Part shown: in pieces, positions 35,314 through 46,310 of the stretch | Layout: each line of letters begins with the position of its first letter | Position numbering within the stretch: the stretch's first letter is position 1 | Assembly: GCA_025357915.1 (NCBI GenBank) | Contig: JANYLH010000059.1 | Location: forward strand, 1-64,000 | Direction of reading: 5' to 3' | Source of the DNA: Gammaproteobacteria bacterium | GTDB lineage: Bacteria > Pseudomonadota > Gammaproteobacteria > Steroidobacterales > Steroidobacteraceae | DNA length: 64,000 nt | Notes under the pieces: generated by a model | Told to the model about the DNA's origin: nothing | Seen by the model: the letters and a program-made list of their open reading frames with translations, nothing else | Databases searched by the model: none | Translations under genes and position numbers: made by a program

Positions 35314-38300
35314 ATGACTGCTTACGCCGAGCTCCATTGCGTCTCCAACTTCAGCTTCCTGCGCGGCGCCTCGCACCCGGCCGAGCTGGTAACGCGCGCG
35401 CATGAGCTCGGTTACCGCGCCCTGGCGCTGACCGATGAATGTTCGATGGCCGGCGTGGTGCGGGCCTACGAGGCAGTGCGTGCCTTGCCGGAGGGAAGCG
35501 GCCTGCAGCTGATCGTCGGCGCCGAGTTCCGCTGCAGCGACGGGCTGCGGCTGGTGCTGCTGGCCCCCGGGCAGCGCGCCTACGCGCAGATCTGCCGGCT
35601 CATTACCCGCGCGCGGCGGCGTGCCGCCAAGGGCAGCTACGAACTGGCGTCGGTGGACCTCGAGTCCGGACTCGACGCCTGCCTCGCGCTCTGGCTCCCG
35701 CCCGCACGCGACGGGCCGCGCGCGAAAAGCGCACAGGCTCACGGCCAGTGGTTATGCGAACGTTTCCCGGAACGCGCCTGGCTGGCGGTGGAGCTGCATC
35801 GCAGCGCCGGCGATCGCGCCCACCTGGCGCGCTGCCTGGAACTGGCGGCGCAATGCGCCCTGCCCGCCACGGCGGCCGGCGACGTGCACATGCACCGACG
35901 GAGCCGTCGCCGGCTCCAGGATCTGCTGACCGCGATCCGTCACGGCTGCACACTCGAGGCCGCGGGCGCGCGGCTGTTCCCCAACGGCGAACGGCATCTG
36001 CGGCCGCTGACTACCCTCGCACGCCTTTACCCACCGCAACTGCTGGCCGCGAGCGTCGCCATCGCCGAACGCTGCCACTTCGATCTCGGGCAGTTGCACT
36101 ACGAATACCCGGCGGAGCTGGTGCCCGCCGGGAGGAGCGCCAGCGAGCATCTGCGTGCACTCACCACCGCTGGCGCGCACGAGCGCTGGCCCGGCGGCGT
36201 GCCGTCAGCAGTCGCGGCGCTCCTGGAAAAAGAACTGCTGTTGATCGCGGAACTTCGTTACGAGCACTTCTTTCTCACCGTGCACGACGTGGTCGCCTTC
36301 GCGCGCACGCGCGGCATCCTCTGCCAGGGGCGGGGGTCGGCGGCCAACTCCGCCGTCTGCTACGCGCTCGGCATCACCGAGGTCGATCCGGCGCGCATGA
36401 ACCTGCTGTTCGAGCGTTTCATCAGCCGCGAGCGGCGCGAACCGCCGGACATCGACGTCGACTTCGAGCACGAGCGGCGCGAGGAGGTGATCCAGTACAT
36501 CTACGCCAAGTACGGGCGCGAGCGCACCGCGCTCGCCGCCACGGTCATCACCTATCGTTCGCGCAGCGCGCGGCGCGACGTCGAGCGCGCGCTGGGCCCC
36601 ATGCCGGCGGCATCCACCGCACTGACCTCGCCGGACTCAGCGCAGACAGCGCGCGCTGCGCACGCGGAACTGGCCACGCAGCTGGTTGCCGAGCTGCGCG
36701 GCTTCCCGCGCCATCTGTCGCAGCATGTCGGCGGCTTCGTGATCTCGGGCGAACCGCTCCATGAGCTGGTGCCGATCGAGAACGCCGCGATGCCCGATCG
36801 CACGGTAATCCAGTGGGACAAGGACGACCTCGAGACGCTCGGCCTTCTCAAGGTCGACGTGCTGGCGCTCGGCATGCTCACCGCGATCCGCAAGGCGCTC
36901 GAACTGACCAGCGGCCACCGCGGCTGGCCGCGTCGCGTGCAGGACATTCCCGCCGAGGACCGCGCCACCTACGACATGATCTGCCGCGGCGAGACGGTCG
37001 GCGTGTTCCAGATCGAGTCGCGCGCGCAGATGAGCATGCTGCCGCGCCTGCGGCCGCGCTGTTTCTACGACCTGGTGATCGAGGTGGCGATCATCCGCCC
37101 CGGGCCCATCCAGGGCGGCATGGTGCACCCCTACCTGCGGCGCCGCGCGGATCCGGCTGCCGTCACCTATCCGAGCCCGGCGCTCGCCGAAGTGCTGCGC
37201 CGCACGCTCGGCGTGCCGATCTTCCAGGAACAGGTGATGCAGATCGCGGTCGCCGCTGCCAATTTCACCGCCGGCGAGGCCGACCAGCTGCGCCGCTCGA
37301 TGGCAGCGTGGAAGCGGCGCGGCGGACTCGAGCCGTTCCGCGAACGGCTGCTCTCGGGCATGGCAGCCAACGGCTACGATGCGGAGTTTGCCCATGGCAT
37401 CTACAAGCAGATCCTGGGTTTCGGCGAATACGGTTTTCCGGAATCGCACGCCGCTTCGTTCGCGCTGCTCACCTATGTCTCCTGCTGGCTCAAGTGCCAT
37501 GAGCCGGCCGCCTTCATCGCCGCGCTCCTCAACAGCCAGCCCATGGGTTTCTACCAGCCGGCACAGCTGGTGCAGGAAGCGCGGCGCAACGGCGTCGCCA
37601 TCCTGCCGCCCGATGTGCTGGTGAGCCAGTGGGACTGCACGCTGGCAGCCGCTGCGGGCGGCGCGCTCGCCATCCGCATCGGGTTACGTATGGTGCGCTC
37701 GCTCCCGCGCGTCGACGCCGAACGTCTCCTCGCCGCGCGCGCGGCTGAACCATTCCAGAGCATTGCGGCGCTGGCACAGCGGGCGGCCCTGTCGAGGCGC
37801 AGCATGCAGTTGCTGGCGGGCGCGGGGGCGCTGAGCTCGCTGAGCACACATCGTCACGAGGCGGGTTGGCTGGCGCTCGGCGCCGAGCCGCCGCCTGGCA
37901 CGCTGCCGCTCGAGGCGGCCACCGAACCGGCGGTGGCCTTGCCGCGACCGGACGCAGCCGGGGAGATCATGGCGGACTATCGCGCTCTGGCGCTCAGCAC
38001 CACGCGCCATCCGCTCGCGCTCCTGCGCGAGCGATTGCGCGCGCGGGGACTCGCCAGCAACCTGGAGCTGCGCGCCCTGCCGGATGGTTCGCAGGTGCGC
38101 GTGGGCGGTCTCGTCACGCACCTGCAGCAGCCCGGCACGGCCTCGGGCGTGGTCTTTCTCTCACTCGAGGACGAGACCGGCATCGTCAACGTGATCCTGT
38201 GGCCGCAGGTCTTCGCGGCGCAACGCACGCCAGCTCTCACCGCGAGTCTGCTGGTGGTGAGCGGCACGCTGCAGAACCAGCACGGCGTCGCGCATGTCGT

Positions 38301-38370
38301 GGCCCGCGCGCTGCACGACCGTTCGCATTGGCTCACCGGGGTGTCGCGCCGGTCGCGCGACTTCCACTAG
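35314..38370 (+). CDS. dnaE2: Error-prone DNA polymerase DnaE2
   Basis: C-family polymerase of 1018 residues that carries out damage-induced mutagenic synthesis with ImuA and ImuB. Domain order: PHP domain from residue 3 (YAELHCVSNFSFLRGASHP), palm with the catalytic aspartates in PPDIDVDFEHERR, finger/tau regions (FQEQVMQIAVAAANF), and a C-terminal OB fold (VRVGGLVTHLQQPG, FLSLEDETGIVNVILWP). The ATG at 35314 matches the usual N-terminus. The 627-bp gap before it is unusual for the cassette, so it may have its own expression control. Confidence 0.96.
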   Translation: MTAYAELHCVSNFSFLRGASHPAELVTRAHELGYRALALTDECSMAGVVRAYEAVRALPEGSGLQLIVGAEFRCSDGLRLVLLAPGQRAYAQICRLITRARRRAAKGSYELASVDLESGLDACLALWLPPARDGPRAKSAQAHGQWLCERFPERAWLAVELHRSAGDRAHLARCLELAAQCALPATAAGDVHMHRRSRRRLQDLLTAIRHGCTLEAAGARLFPNGERHLRPLTTLARLYPPQLLAASVAIAERCHFDLGQLHYEYPAELVPAGRSASEHLRALTTAGAHERWPGGVPSAVAALLEKELLLIAELRYEHFFLTVHDVVAFARTRGILCQGRGSAANSAVCYALGITEVDPARMNLLFERFISRERREPPDIDVDFEHERREEVIQYIYAKYGRERTALAATVITYRSRSARRDVERALGPMPAASTALTSPDSAQTARAAHAELATQLVAELRGFPRHLSQHVGGFVISGEPLHELVPIENAAMPDRTVIQWDKDDLETLGLLKVDVLALGMLTAIRKALELTSGHRGWPRRVQDIPAEDRATYDMICRGETVGVFQIESRAQMSMLPRLRPRCFYDLVIEVAIIRPGPIQGGMVHPYLRRRADPAAVTYPSPALAEVLRRTLGVPIFQEQVMQIAVAAANFTAGEADQLRRSMAAWKRRGGLEPFRERLLSGMAANGYDAEFAHGIYKQILGFGEYGFPESHAASFALLTYVSCWLKCHEPAAFIAALLNSQPMGFYQPAQLVQEARRNGVAILPPDVLVSQWDCTLAAAAGGALAIRIGLRMVRSLPRVDAERLLAARAAEPFQSIAALAQRAALSRRSMQLLAGAGALSSLSTHRHEAGWLALGAEPPPGTLPLEAATEPAVALPRPDAAGEIMADYRALALSTTRHPLALLRERLRARGLASNLELRALPDGSQVRVGGLVTHLQQPGTASGVVFLSLEDETGIVNVILWPQVFAAQRTPALTASLLVVSGTLQNQHGVAHVVARALHDRSHWLTGVSRRSRDFH

Positions 38371-38397
38371 CGCCGGCCCGCTCCCGCGGCAGCGCGC

Positions 38398-39285
38398 TCA
38401 GGTACCGAGGGCCTTGCGGAGTGATTCCAGCTCCGCCGCCGAATCGGCCAGCAGGCTGGCGCACCCGGCCTTGAGGCCCAGGCGCTGCATCGGGCGCGAG
38501 TCCGCCAGCAGCCCCTGGAGCAGTTCGGGATTCTCGCCATGACTCAGCAGCAGGTCTGCCGCCGCCAGCACGTCGGCCAGATCGGGCGTGTTGCGCGGGT
38601 CGCTGTCCACCGTGGGCCAGTCGCGCACCGCGGCCACGATCTCGGGGGCCATCTGCCAGCTCTCGAGCAGCGCCTGCGCGATGCTCGCGTGCCAGTCGCG
38701 CACCAGGCTGTGAAAGCCGGCCTCGTCCGCGAACAGTTCGGGATGCCGGCTCATCTGCGTCAGCAAGTAGAGCTTGCCGATGCCGGAGAGGATGCCGGCG
38801 AGCATCGCCGTGTCCGGACGGCACTTGCCCGTGGCGCGCGCCACTACGTAGCACATCGCCGCGCGCGACACGCTTTCGCGCCACAACGCGGCCATGGGTT
38901 TTTCGATGTTCTTGTATTCGCCGGCCTGGCGGATCTGCACCATCGCGAACGCCGCCGCCGTGGTCCGCAGCGCGTCAAACCCCAGCAGCACGATGGCCGT
39001 ACGCAGGTCGGTGATCTTGCGGCCGCTCGGATTCATGGCTGCGGCGCCCGCCATCGTCGTCACCCGCGCGGCGAGCACCGGCTCGGCGCCCAGCACGCGC
39101 ACCAGCTTGTCGGCGTCGCTGTCCTCGTCGGCCAGGAGCTTTTGCAGCCGGATGGCCACCTGCGGATAGCTCGGGAGTGAGACCGTGCCGGCGGACAGCG
39201 CCGCGGCCAGCTCGCGCACGAGATTGAACGCGGCCGTGTCAGCCGCGACCGCCGGGGCGGTCTTGTCAGCCTGTGTAGGTGTCAT
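38398..39285 (-). CDS. HDOD-domain protein
   Basis: A 295-residue cytoplasmic protein with one HDOD (catalytically dead HD-like) domain spanning about residues 28-235. Visible blocks are LPSYPQVAIRLQKLL, LGAEPVLAARVTTMAGAA and LRTAIVLLGFDALR. HDOD proteins take part in signalling, often with cyclic-di-GMP or surface behaviour, but no partner domain is present. It stands convergent to dnaE2 with 27 nt between them, and upstream of pgsA it has an independent start (ATG 39285). Confidence 0.85.
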   Translation of the reverse strand: MTPTQADKTAPAVAADTAAFNLVRELAAALSAGTVSLPSYPQVAIRLQKLLADEDSDADKLVRVLGAEPVLAARVTTMAGAAAMNPSGRKITDLRTAIVLLGFDALRTTAAAFAMVQIRQAGEYKNIEKPMAALWRESVSRAAMCYVVARATGKCRPDTAMLAGILSGIGKLYLLTQMSRHPELFADEAGFHSLVRDWHASIAQALLESWQMAPEIVAAVRDWPTVDSDPRNTPDLADVLAAADLLLSHGENPELLQGLLADSRPMQRLGLKAGCASLLADSAAELESLRKALGT

Positions 39286-39360
39286 ACCCGCACTTATCGG
39301 CGGGCCGGCCGGTGACTTTAGCGTGCCGGCGGGCCGGGCCCGGGGCCCGTCCTGCCGCGG

Positions 39361-39936
39361 CTAGCGCTGCTCGCGCAGGTACGGCATCGCGGCACGCAGG
39401 TACACGAACATGGAAAACAGCGTCAGCGCAGCGGCCGCTACCGTGAGCCACTGTCCCAGCAGGTACATGGGCAGGCCTAAAAGGTCGTGCCGGTAGAGCA
39501 ACAGGCTCACGCCTACCATCTGCACGATGGTCTTGTACTTGCCGAGCGCCGAGACCGCCACCTTGGTGCGGTGACCGAGCTCCGCCATCCACTCGCGCAG
39601 CGCCGACACGGCGATTTCGCGGCCGATGATCACCACCGCCGCCAGCACGATCACCAGGCGTGGATCGCGGCTCGCGATCAGCACCAGCGCCACGGTCACG
39701 ATCAGCTTGTCGGCAACCGGATCGAGAAACGCCCCGAGCGAGGTGGTCTGCCCGAGCCGGCGCGCCAGGTATCCGTCGAGCGAGTCGGTGATGGCGGCGG
39801 CGGCAAACAGCAGTCCGGCCGCGACGTCGGCGACGCCGGCGGGATTCTGCCGGCCCATCACGAACAGCACGATGATCAGCGGGATCGCCACGATCCGCAG
39901 CCACGTCAGCACAATTGGCAGGTTCCAGACCATCAA
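39361..39936 (-). CDS. pgsA: CDP-diacylglycerol-glycerol-3-phosphate 3-phosphatidyltransferase
   Basis: Membrane enzyme committing CDP-diacylglycerol to phosphatidylglycerol and cardiolipin. It has 191 residues and about four or five membrane helices. The CDP-alcohol phosphotransferase signature DG-x2-AR-x8-G-x3-D-x3-D is complete in ITDSLDGYLARRLG and GAFLDPVADK. The ATG overlaps the uvrC stop by 4 nt, the usual gammaproteobacterial uvrC-pgsA pair. Confidence 0.95.
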   Translation of the reverse strand: MMVWNLPIVLTWLRIVAIPLIIVLFVMGRQNPAGVADVAAGLLFAAAAITDSLDGYLARRLGQTTSLGAFLDPVADKLIVTVALVLIASRDPRLVIVLAAVVIIGREIAVSALREWMAELGHRTKVAVSALGKYKTIVQMVGVSLLLYRHDLLGLPMYLLGQWLTVAAAALTLFSMFVYLRAAMPYLREQR

Positions 39937-41759
39937 GCCCCCGGGTGCAGGTGATCATAAAGCGTCCGGGCCAGTGCTGTCCCGACTCCCGCAACCTGCT
40001 CGAGGTCAGCCACGCCGGCACGCAGCACGCCGGGCAGCCCCCCGAAGTGGATCAGTAGCGCGCGGCGGCGCGCCGGACCTAGCCCCGGCACGGTCTCGAG
40101 TATCGACTCCTGGAAGCGGCGGGCGCGGCGGCGGCGGTGCCCCGTGATCGCGAAGCGGTGTGCCTCATCGCGGATCCGCTGCAACAGGTGCAGCACGGGG
40201 CTGTCCGCGGGCACGGTACGCGCCACGGGGTCGCCCGCCAGGTGGAGCCGCTCCTGCCCCGCTCGCCGGTCGGCTCCCTTGGAAATGCCGAGCAGGGCCA
40301 GACCGTGACATTGCGCCCGCTCCAGCCCCTGTTGGGCGGCCCGCAACTGCCCCGCGCCGCCGTCGATCAGCAGCAGGTCCGGTCGCAGCAGGTCGCCCCC
40401 GACAATGCGCGCCCCGTGCCGCGCCAGCGCCTGCTCGAGCGCGGCGTAGTCATCGCCGGGCGCCACACCTTCGATGTTGTAGCGCCGGTAAGCACGCTTG
40501 TGCGGGCCGTCCGGCCCAAACACCACGCAACCGGCCACCGTACCCTCGCCGCCCGTGTGGCTGATGTCAAAGCAGTCGATGCGCTCGGGCGTACGTGGCA
40601 GCGCGAGCGTCGTGGCCAGCCACTCAAGCGAGCGAACCACCGAGTCGCGGCGGTTGGCGCGCATCCGCAAGGCCTCGCGCGCATTCTCTTCGGCGAGCTC
40701 CAGCCAGCGCCCCGGCAGCCCGCGCCCGCCCGAGCGCAGCTGGAGCGCATGACCCGCCACCGCCACCAACGCCTCGGCGACGGCGGCATGATCGGGGAGT
40801 TCCCGGTTGACCACGACTTCCGCCGGCACGGCCTGGCGCGTGTAGTGCTGCAGCAGGAACTCGGCGAGCGTGTCGGGCGGCTCGCCCAGCGCCGCCGGAA
40901 AGAAGTTCGTGGTGCCAAGGCTCCGGCCCTCGCGCACTGTCAGCAGTGTGATCGCGTATTGGCCCGGTTCGCCCTCCAGCGCCACGATATCGATGTCGCG
41001 CGTGCGCGGCGCGTTTGCGATCTGCTGGCTCTGCAGCTCGGTCAGGCCGGCGAGCTGGTCGCGCAGTCGCGCGGCAGTCTCGAACTGCAGGGCTTCAGCC
41101 GCCGTCGCCATGCGCGTGCGCAGCTCAGCGTGCAACGGCTCGCTGCCGCCCTCCAGCACCCGCAACGCCGCGTCGAGGTCCTGGCGGTAGTCGGCAGCGC
41201 TGATGAGACCCACGCAGGGTGCCGAACAGCGGCCGATCTGGTGCTGCAGGCACGGTCGGTTGCGGTGGGCGAAAAACCCGTCGCGGCAGTTGCGGATCCG
41301 GAACACTTTCTGCAGCTGCTGCAGCACCTGCTTGACGACCTGTGGATTCGGGAACGGCCCGAACAGCCGGCCCGCGGGACGGCGCAGGCCGCGCCAGAAC
41401 TGCAGGCGCGGGAAATCGTGATCGAGTGCGCACAGCAGATAGGGAAAGGACTTGTCGTCGCGCAGGATGACGTTGTAGCGCGGCCGGTGCGCCTTGATCA
41501 GGTTGCACTCGAGCAGCAGCGCATCGGTTTCCGAGCCGACCACCGTCACCTCGACGCGTGCCACGCGCTTGAGCATCGCCGCCACCTTCGGCGATTGCGG
41601 GCGCGAACTGAAATAGCTGCCAACCCGATCACGGAGGCGCGCAGCCTTGCCGACGTAGATCAGCTCGCCCTCGGTGTCGTACATGCGGTAAACGCCCGGC
41701 CGGTACGGCAGGGATGCAACGAAGCGTTGCGGGTCAAATGCTGGCGGGAGTTCGGGCAC
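39933..41759 (-). CDS. uvrC: Excinuclease ABC subunit C
   Basis: Makes both incisions in nucleotide excision repair. It has 608 residues from a GTG directly after the TGA of the DAHP synthase gene. Order: GIY-YIG nuclease (PGVYRMYDTEGELIYVGKA), Cys-rich linker (CLQHQIGRCSAPCVG), UVR motif, RNase H-like nuclease (CFDISHTGGEGTVAGCVVF) and C-terminal helix-hairpin-helix repeats (VPGLGPARRRALLIHFGG). It is coupled to pgsA downstream. Confidence 0.96.
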   Translation of the reverse strand: MPELPPAFDPQRFVASLPYRPGVYRMYDTEGELIYVGKAARLRDRVGSYFSSRPQSPKVAAMLKRVARVEVTVVGSETDALLLECNLIKAHRPRYNVILRDDKSFPYLLCALDHDFPRLQFWRGLRRPAGRLFGPFPNPQVVKQVLQQLQKVFRIRNCRDGFFAHRNRPCLQHQIGRCSAPCVGLISAADYRQDLDAALRVLEGGSEPLHAELRTRMATAAEALQFETAARLRDQLAGLTELQSQQIANAPRTRDIDIVALEGEPGQYAITLLTVREGRSLGTTNFFPAALGEPPDTLAEFLLQHYTRQAVPAEVVVNRELPDHAAVAEALVAVAGHALQLRSGGRGLPGRWLELAEENAREALRMRANRRDSVVRSLEWLATTLALPRTPERIDCFDISHTGGEGTVAGCVVFGPDGPHKRAYRRYNIEGVAPGDDYAALEQALARHGARIVGGDLLRPDLLLIDGGAGQLRAAQQGLERAQCHGLALLGISKGADRRAGQERLHLAGDPVARTVPADSPVLHLLQRIRDEAHRFAITGHRRRRARRFQESILETVPGLGPARRRALLIHFGGLPGVLRAGVADLEQVAGVGTALARTLYDHLHPGA

Positions 41760-43111
<1,352 letters not shown>

Positions 43112-43115
<4 letters not shown>

Positions 43116-44509
43116 GCTGCGGATGTTATCACGGCCGATTCCACCAGCCGGCCAGGCAAGGCAATTTCCAGGCTGGCCCCGTGCAGGGACGGCGACTCCC
43201 CAATCACCAGTTCGCCGCCGTACAGGGCGACGGTATCGGCGACCATCGCCAGTCCCAGCCCGTGTCCGCCCTGACGCTCATCGGCGCGCTCGCCGCGGCC
43301 GGTGACACGGGCCCGGTCGGCGGGCGCGATGCCGGGGCCGTCGTCCTCGACCCGGATCACCAGGCGCTGCGAGGGCGGCCGTGACGGCTCGAGCCGCACC
43401 TGCACGCGTACCGCGCCACGGCACCATTTGCAGGCGTTGTCCAGCAGGTTGCCCAGCAGCTCGGTGATGTCGCCACTGTCACCGACGAAGCCGGCCTCCG
43501 CGGCCACGTCGGTATCGATGGCGAGGTCCTTGCGCGTGTGCACCTTGCGCATCGCGGCGCGCAGGTCTGCGACCAGAGGCGCGAGCGGCACGGTGGGCTG
43601 GCCAAGCGTGGCGCCGCCGCTGGTGGCAGCACGCTGCAGCTGGTGATCGACGATCTGCGCAATGCGATCGATCTCGCGGTTCAGCGTCGCGTACTGCCCG
43701 CTGCCGCCATCGAGCGCGGCGCGCATGATCGCGAGCGGCGTCTTCAGGCTGTGCGCCAGGTTGCCCAGCGTGTCGCGGTAACGGGCAATGCGCGTACGCT
43801 CGGAGCGCAGCAGCGCATTGAGAGAACGCGCCACGCCGGCGAGCTCGCGCGGAAACCCGTCGCCGAGCTGGGCGCGCTGGCCGCTGTCCACTTCGGCGAT
43901 CTCCTGCTCCAGCCGGCGCACCGGCCGCAGCACGCGCCGCAGCAGCCAACCGAGCACGCCGAGCAACAGCAGGGCAAGCGCGGCGAACCAGGCAACGAAC
44001 TGCCGGTGAAAGCGCTGCAGCCGCGCCTTCTGCCCGGCCAGGTCCTCCGCGACGCTGAACACCAGTTTGGCGCTGTTGCCAGGGGCGTAATCCCATTCGA
44101 GGCCCCGGTTGAGAATGCCGAGTTCGGAACCATCGGCGAGCCTGGCCTGGAAGAAAGCGGTGTTGCCAACGGCGACCGGAGCCCCGAAGTCGATCGGTAC
44201 GCCCTGCATGGACGGAGAACTCCACAACACCCGGCCGCGGGCACTGCGCACGGCGGCGTAGTGGCCCGAGCGCGGCACCGCCAGGCGCGACTCCGGGTCG
44301 AGCAGCCGCAGGTCCATGCGTCCGGAATCGGTGAGCTCAGTCGCCGTGACCAGCGCGATCACTTCCTGATCGAGCCGCTCGCGCAGGGCCTGCTGGGCTG
44401 AGTCGTGGAAGATGCCATCGAGCACCAGGACCATCAGCGCAAAAGACAGCACCAGCGGCACCGACACGGCGATGACCAGCTGCCGGCTGACCGAGGGAGT
44501 GCGGGGCAC
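43112..44509 (-). CDS. PhoQ-like sensor histidine kinase
   Basis: A 465-residue inner-membrane kinase. TM1 is about residues 12-31, followed by a periplasmic sensor of about 135 residues containing LGILNRGLEWDY, then TM2 at about 171-190 and a HAMP-like linker. The phospho-acceptor is H253 in GNLAHSLKTPLAIM. The ATPase domain has NLLDNACKWC, EDDGPGI and GHGLGLAMV. The sequence pattern resembles PhoQ of pseudomonads and xanthomonads, which sense low divalent cations and cationic peptides. It lies 22 nt after the response regulator. Confidence 0.85.
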
Positions 44510-44531
44510 GTACGGCTCGCGGCGCCTGCGG

Positions 44532-45221
44532 CTACGCGCCGGCGGCGTTGCGCGCCAGCGTGATGCGATACCCGCGGCCGCGCAGGGTTTCGATCGGCCT
44601 GATCGTGTCCTCGGGATCGAGCTTGCGACGGAGCCGTGCGATCAGCACTTCGATCACGTTGCTGTCGCGCTCGAAATCCTGCTCGTAGAGTTTTTCGGTG
44701 AGCTCGGTCTTCGAGATCACCTCGCCGGCGTGCAGCATCAGGTGCTCGAGCAGGCGGTACTCGAAGCTGGTGAGCTCGACCGGCGCGCCATTCACGGCCA
44801 CCGCCTGCGCACGCGTATCGAGCACGACCGCTCCGCAGTGCAGGAGCGGCGTCGTCCACCCGCTTGAACGGCGCAGCAGCGCGCCGAGGCGCGCCTGCAG
44901 CTCGGCAAAATGAAACGGCTTGGACACGTAATCGTCAGCGCCGGCACTCAGCCCCTCGACCTTGTCCTGCCAGCGATCGCGCGCGGTGAGTACCAGCACG
45001 CCGTAGCTCTTGCCCGCGGCACGGAGCCGCCGTATCAGCTCGAGCCCGGAGATCTTCGGCAACCCCAGATCGATGACCGCGACGTCGATCGGGTATTCGA
45101 GCGCCGCGAACAGGCCCTCTTCACCGTCGGCGGCGGCGTCGACCGCGTGCCCGGCAGCGGTCAGGTCATGCTTGAGTGAATCACGCAGCGCAGCTTCGTC
45201 TTCGACGACCAGGATGCGCAT
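44532..45221 (-). CDS. PhoP-like OmpR-family response regulator
   Basis: A 229-residue two-domain regulator. The receiver has VVEDEAALR, the phosphorylation site D51 in VAVIDLGLPKISG, and K in VSKPFHF. The winged-helix DNA-binding domain includes ELTSFEYRLLEHL and SNVIEVLIARLRRKL. It is paired with the downstream kinase. Target promoters cannot be assigned; no clear direct-repeat PhoP box was seen in the window. Confidence 0.9.
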   Translation of the reverse strand: MRILVVEDEAALRDSLKHDLTAAGHAVDAAADGEEGLFAALEYPIDVAVIDLGLPKISGLELIRRLRAAGKSYGVLVLTARDRWQDKVEGLSAGADDYVSKPFHFAELQARLGALLRRSSGWTTPLLHCGAVVLDTRAQAVAVNGAPVELTSFEYRLLEHLMLHAGEVISKTELTEKLYEQDFERDSNVIEVLIARLRRKLDPEDTIRPIETLRGRGYRITLARNAAGA

Positions 45222-45230
45222 GCGCCGGCC

Positions 45231-45536
45231 CTAGCCGCCCGACAGGAGTTGACCGGAAGACGCGTCGACGACGATGTTCCAGACGCGCTGCTCAGACAGG
45301 AGCCGCAGTTCGAGCGCGGGCCGGCCGTTGACCGTGGTTTCGGCAACGCGCACCACGCGAGCGTGGTAGCGCTTCTCCACGGCCTCGATGAGCTGGTCAC
45401 GGCTCGCGCTGTCGCCACCGGCCAGTGTGCGCGCCGGCGCCAGCTCGCGCGCCAGGGTCTGCGCGGGAGCGGCGCAGGCGAAGCCCGGGCACAGGAGCAC
45501 ACCAATCGCGCAACCAAGGGCTCGGAGGTTCGCCAT
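45231..45536 (-). CDS. PepSY-domain secreted protein upstream of the two-component pair
   Basis: A 101-residue protein with a signal peptide (to about FACAAP) and one PepSY domain (about residues 48-98) containing IEAVEKRYHARVVRV and VWNIVVDASSGQLLSGG. PepSY proteins encoded beside PhoPQ-type systems are common and may bind periplasmic peptidases or the sensor. The stop is 9 nt from the response-regulator ATG, so the three genes form an operon. Confidence 0.88.
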   Translation of the reverse strand: MANLRALGCAIGVLLCPGFACAAPAQTLARELAPARTLAGGDSASRDQLIEAVEKRYHARVVRVAETTVNGRPALELRLLSEQRVWNIVVDASSGQLLSGG

Positions 45537-45552
45537 GTTCGCTCCAGAAATG

Positions 45553-45583
45553 CCGCCGCCGCGCCGGAGTACCCGGGCGGCGG
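45553..45583 (-). terminator. GC hairpin between glycine-zipper gene and PepSY operon
   Basis: Perfect 8-bp arms CCGCCGCC/GGCGGCGG with a 15-nt loop, followed on the minus strand by CATTTCT. This may be a weak terminator after the upstream gene or a leader structure of the PepSY-PhoPQ transcript. Confidence 0.4.
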
Positions 45584-45593
45584 GCAGGTCATT

Positions 45594-46205
45594 TTAGTAT
45601 CCCTCGGGGCTCACCGTCACGCGCACCCGCAGCCGCTCGCCCGGATCGTAGGGCAACTCGGTCTGGTAGCTGCGATCGTTGTAGCGGTAGGTGACGCGGT
45701 AGGCGTCGACCCGCTTCTCGACCCGCTCGCTGTAGCGTGTCACGCAGCGTTCGCTGTCCACGGGGTGCCCGCCGCGCCCGCGGTAGTCACCATCGTACCG
45801 GTCGCCCGCTCGCCGCTGCGAGGCATCGTGACCGATGGCGCTACCGATGACCGCGCCGGCCACCGTGCCCACGCCGCGTTCATGCCCGCTCCCGATCTGG
45901 TGGCCGATCACGGCGCCGATCAGGCCGCCGAGGATCATGCCGCCGGCGGCCGGGCGCTCGCTCCCGTAGGGACGCTCATCCGGCACGTAGCGCGTCTCCG
46001 AATAGCATTCCTGCCTCGGCACGCTGGTGCGCACCTCGCGGTAGCGCGGCTCGACGTGCGTCACCTGCGCGTAGTCGTAGTCGGAGCCGGAGCCGGCCTC
46101 GTTGCCGGGGCGGTCGTCCTGCCAGTACGAATCCGGATCAGCCATGACCGGCGCACTGAGCGCCAGGGCGACGGCTATTCCCGACATCATCGATTTGCTG
46201 AACAT
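45594..46205 (-). CDS. Glycine-zipper outer-membrane-type lipoprotein-like protein
   Basis: A 203-residue secreted protein with a signal peptide (residues 1 to about 22, ending VMADPD). The centre holds a glycine-zipper 2TM motif (MILGGLIGAVIGHQIG and GTVAGAVIGSAIGHDAS). A Tyr/Arg-rich tail follows (VDAYRVTYRYNDRSYQT). The ATG at 46205 has AAGGAG upstream; longer in-frame starts lack one. Similar proteins insert in or strengthen the envelope. No lipobox cysteine is visible, so lipidation is doubtful. Confidence 0.85.
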   Translation of the reverse strand: MFSKSMMSGIAVALALSAPVMADPDSYWQDDRPGNEAGSGSDYDYAQVTHVEPRYREVRTSVPRQECYSETRYVPDERPYGSERPAAGGMILGGLIGAVIGHQIGSGHERGVGTVAGAVIGSAIGHDASQRRAGDRYDGDYRGRGGHPVDSERCVTRYSERVEKRVDAYRVTYRYNDRSYQTELPYDPGERLRVRVTVSPEGY

Positions 46206-46310
46206 AAATGGCTCCTTTCTAACGCGCACGGGCTCCATGCCCATGGCTCGGCATGCTACCGGCGGGTGCCTGAACGACCCCTGAACCCGCCGCCGGGCGC
46301 CCAAATCGGC

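Noticed and set aside
46260-46292. Inverted repeat CGGCGGGT/ACCCGCCG upstream of mazG's end as a terminator
   Set aside because: Arms are only 8 bp with a 17-nt loop and no T-run on either strand; too weak to call.
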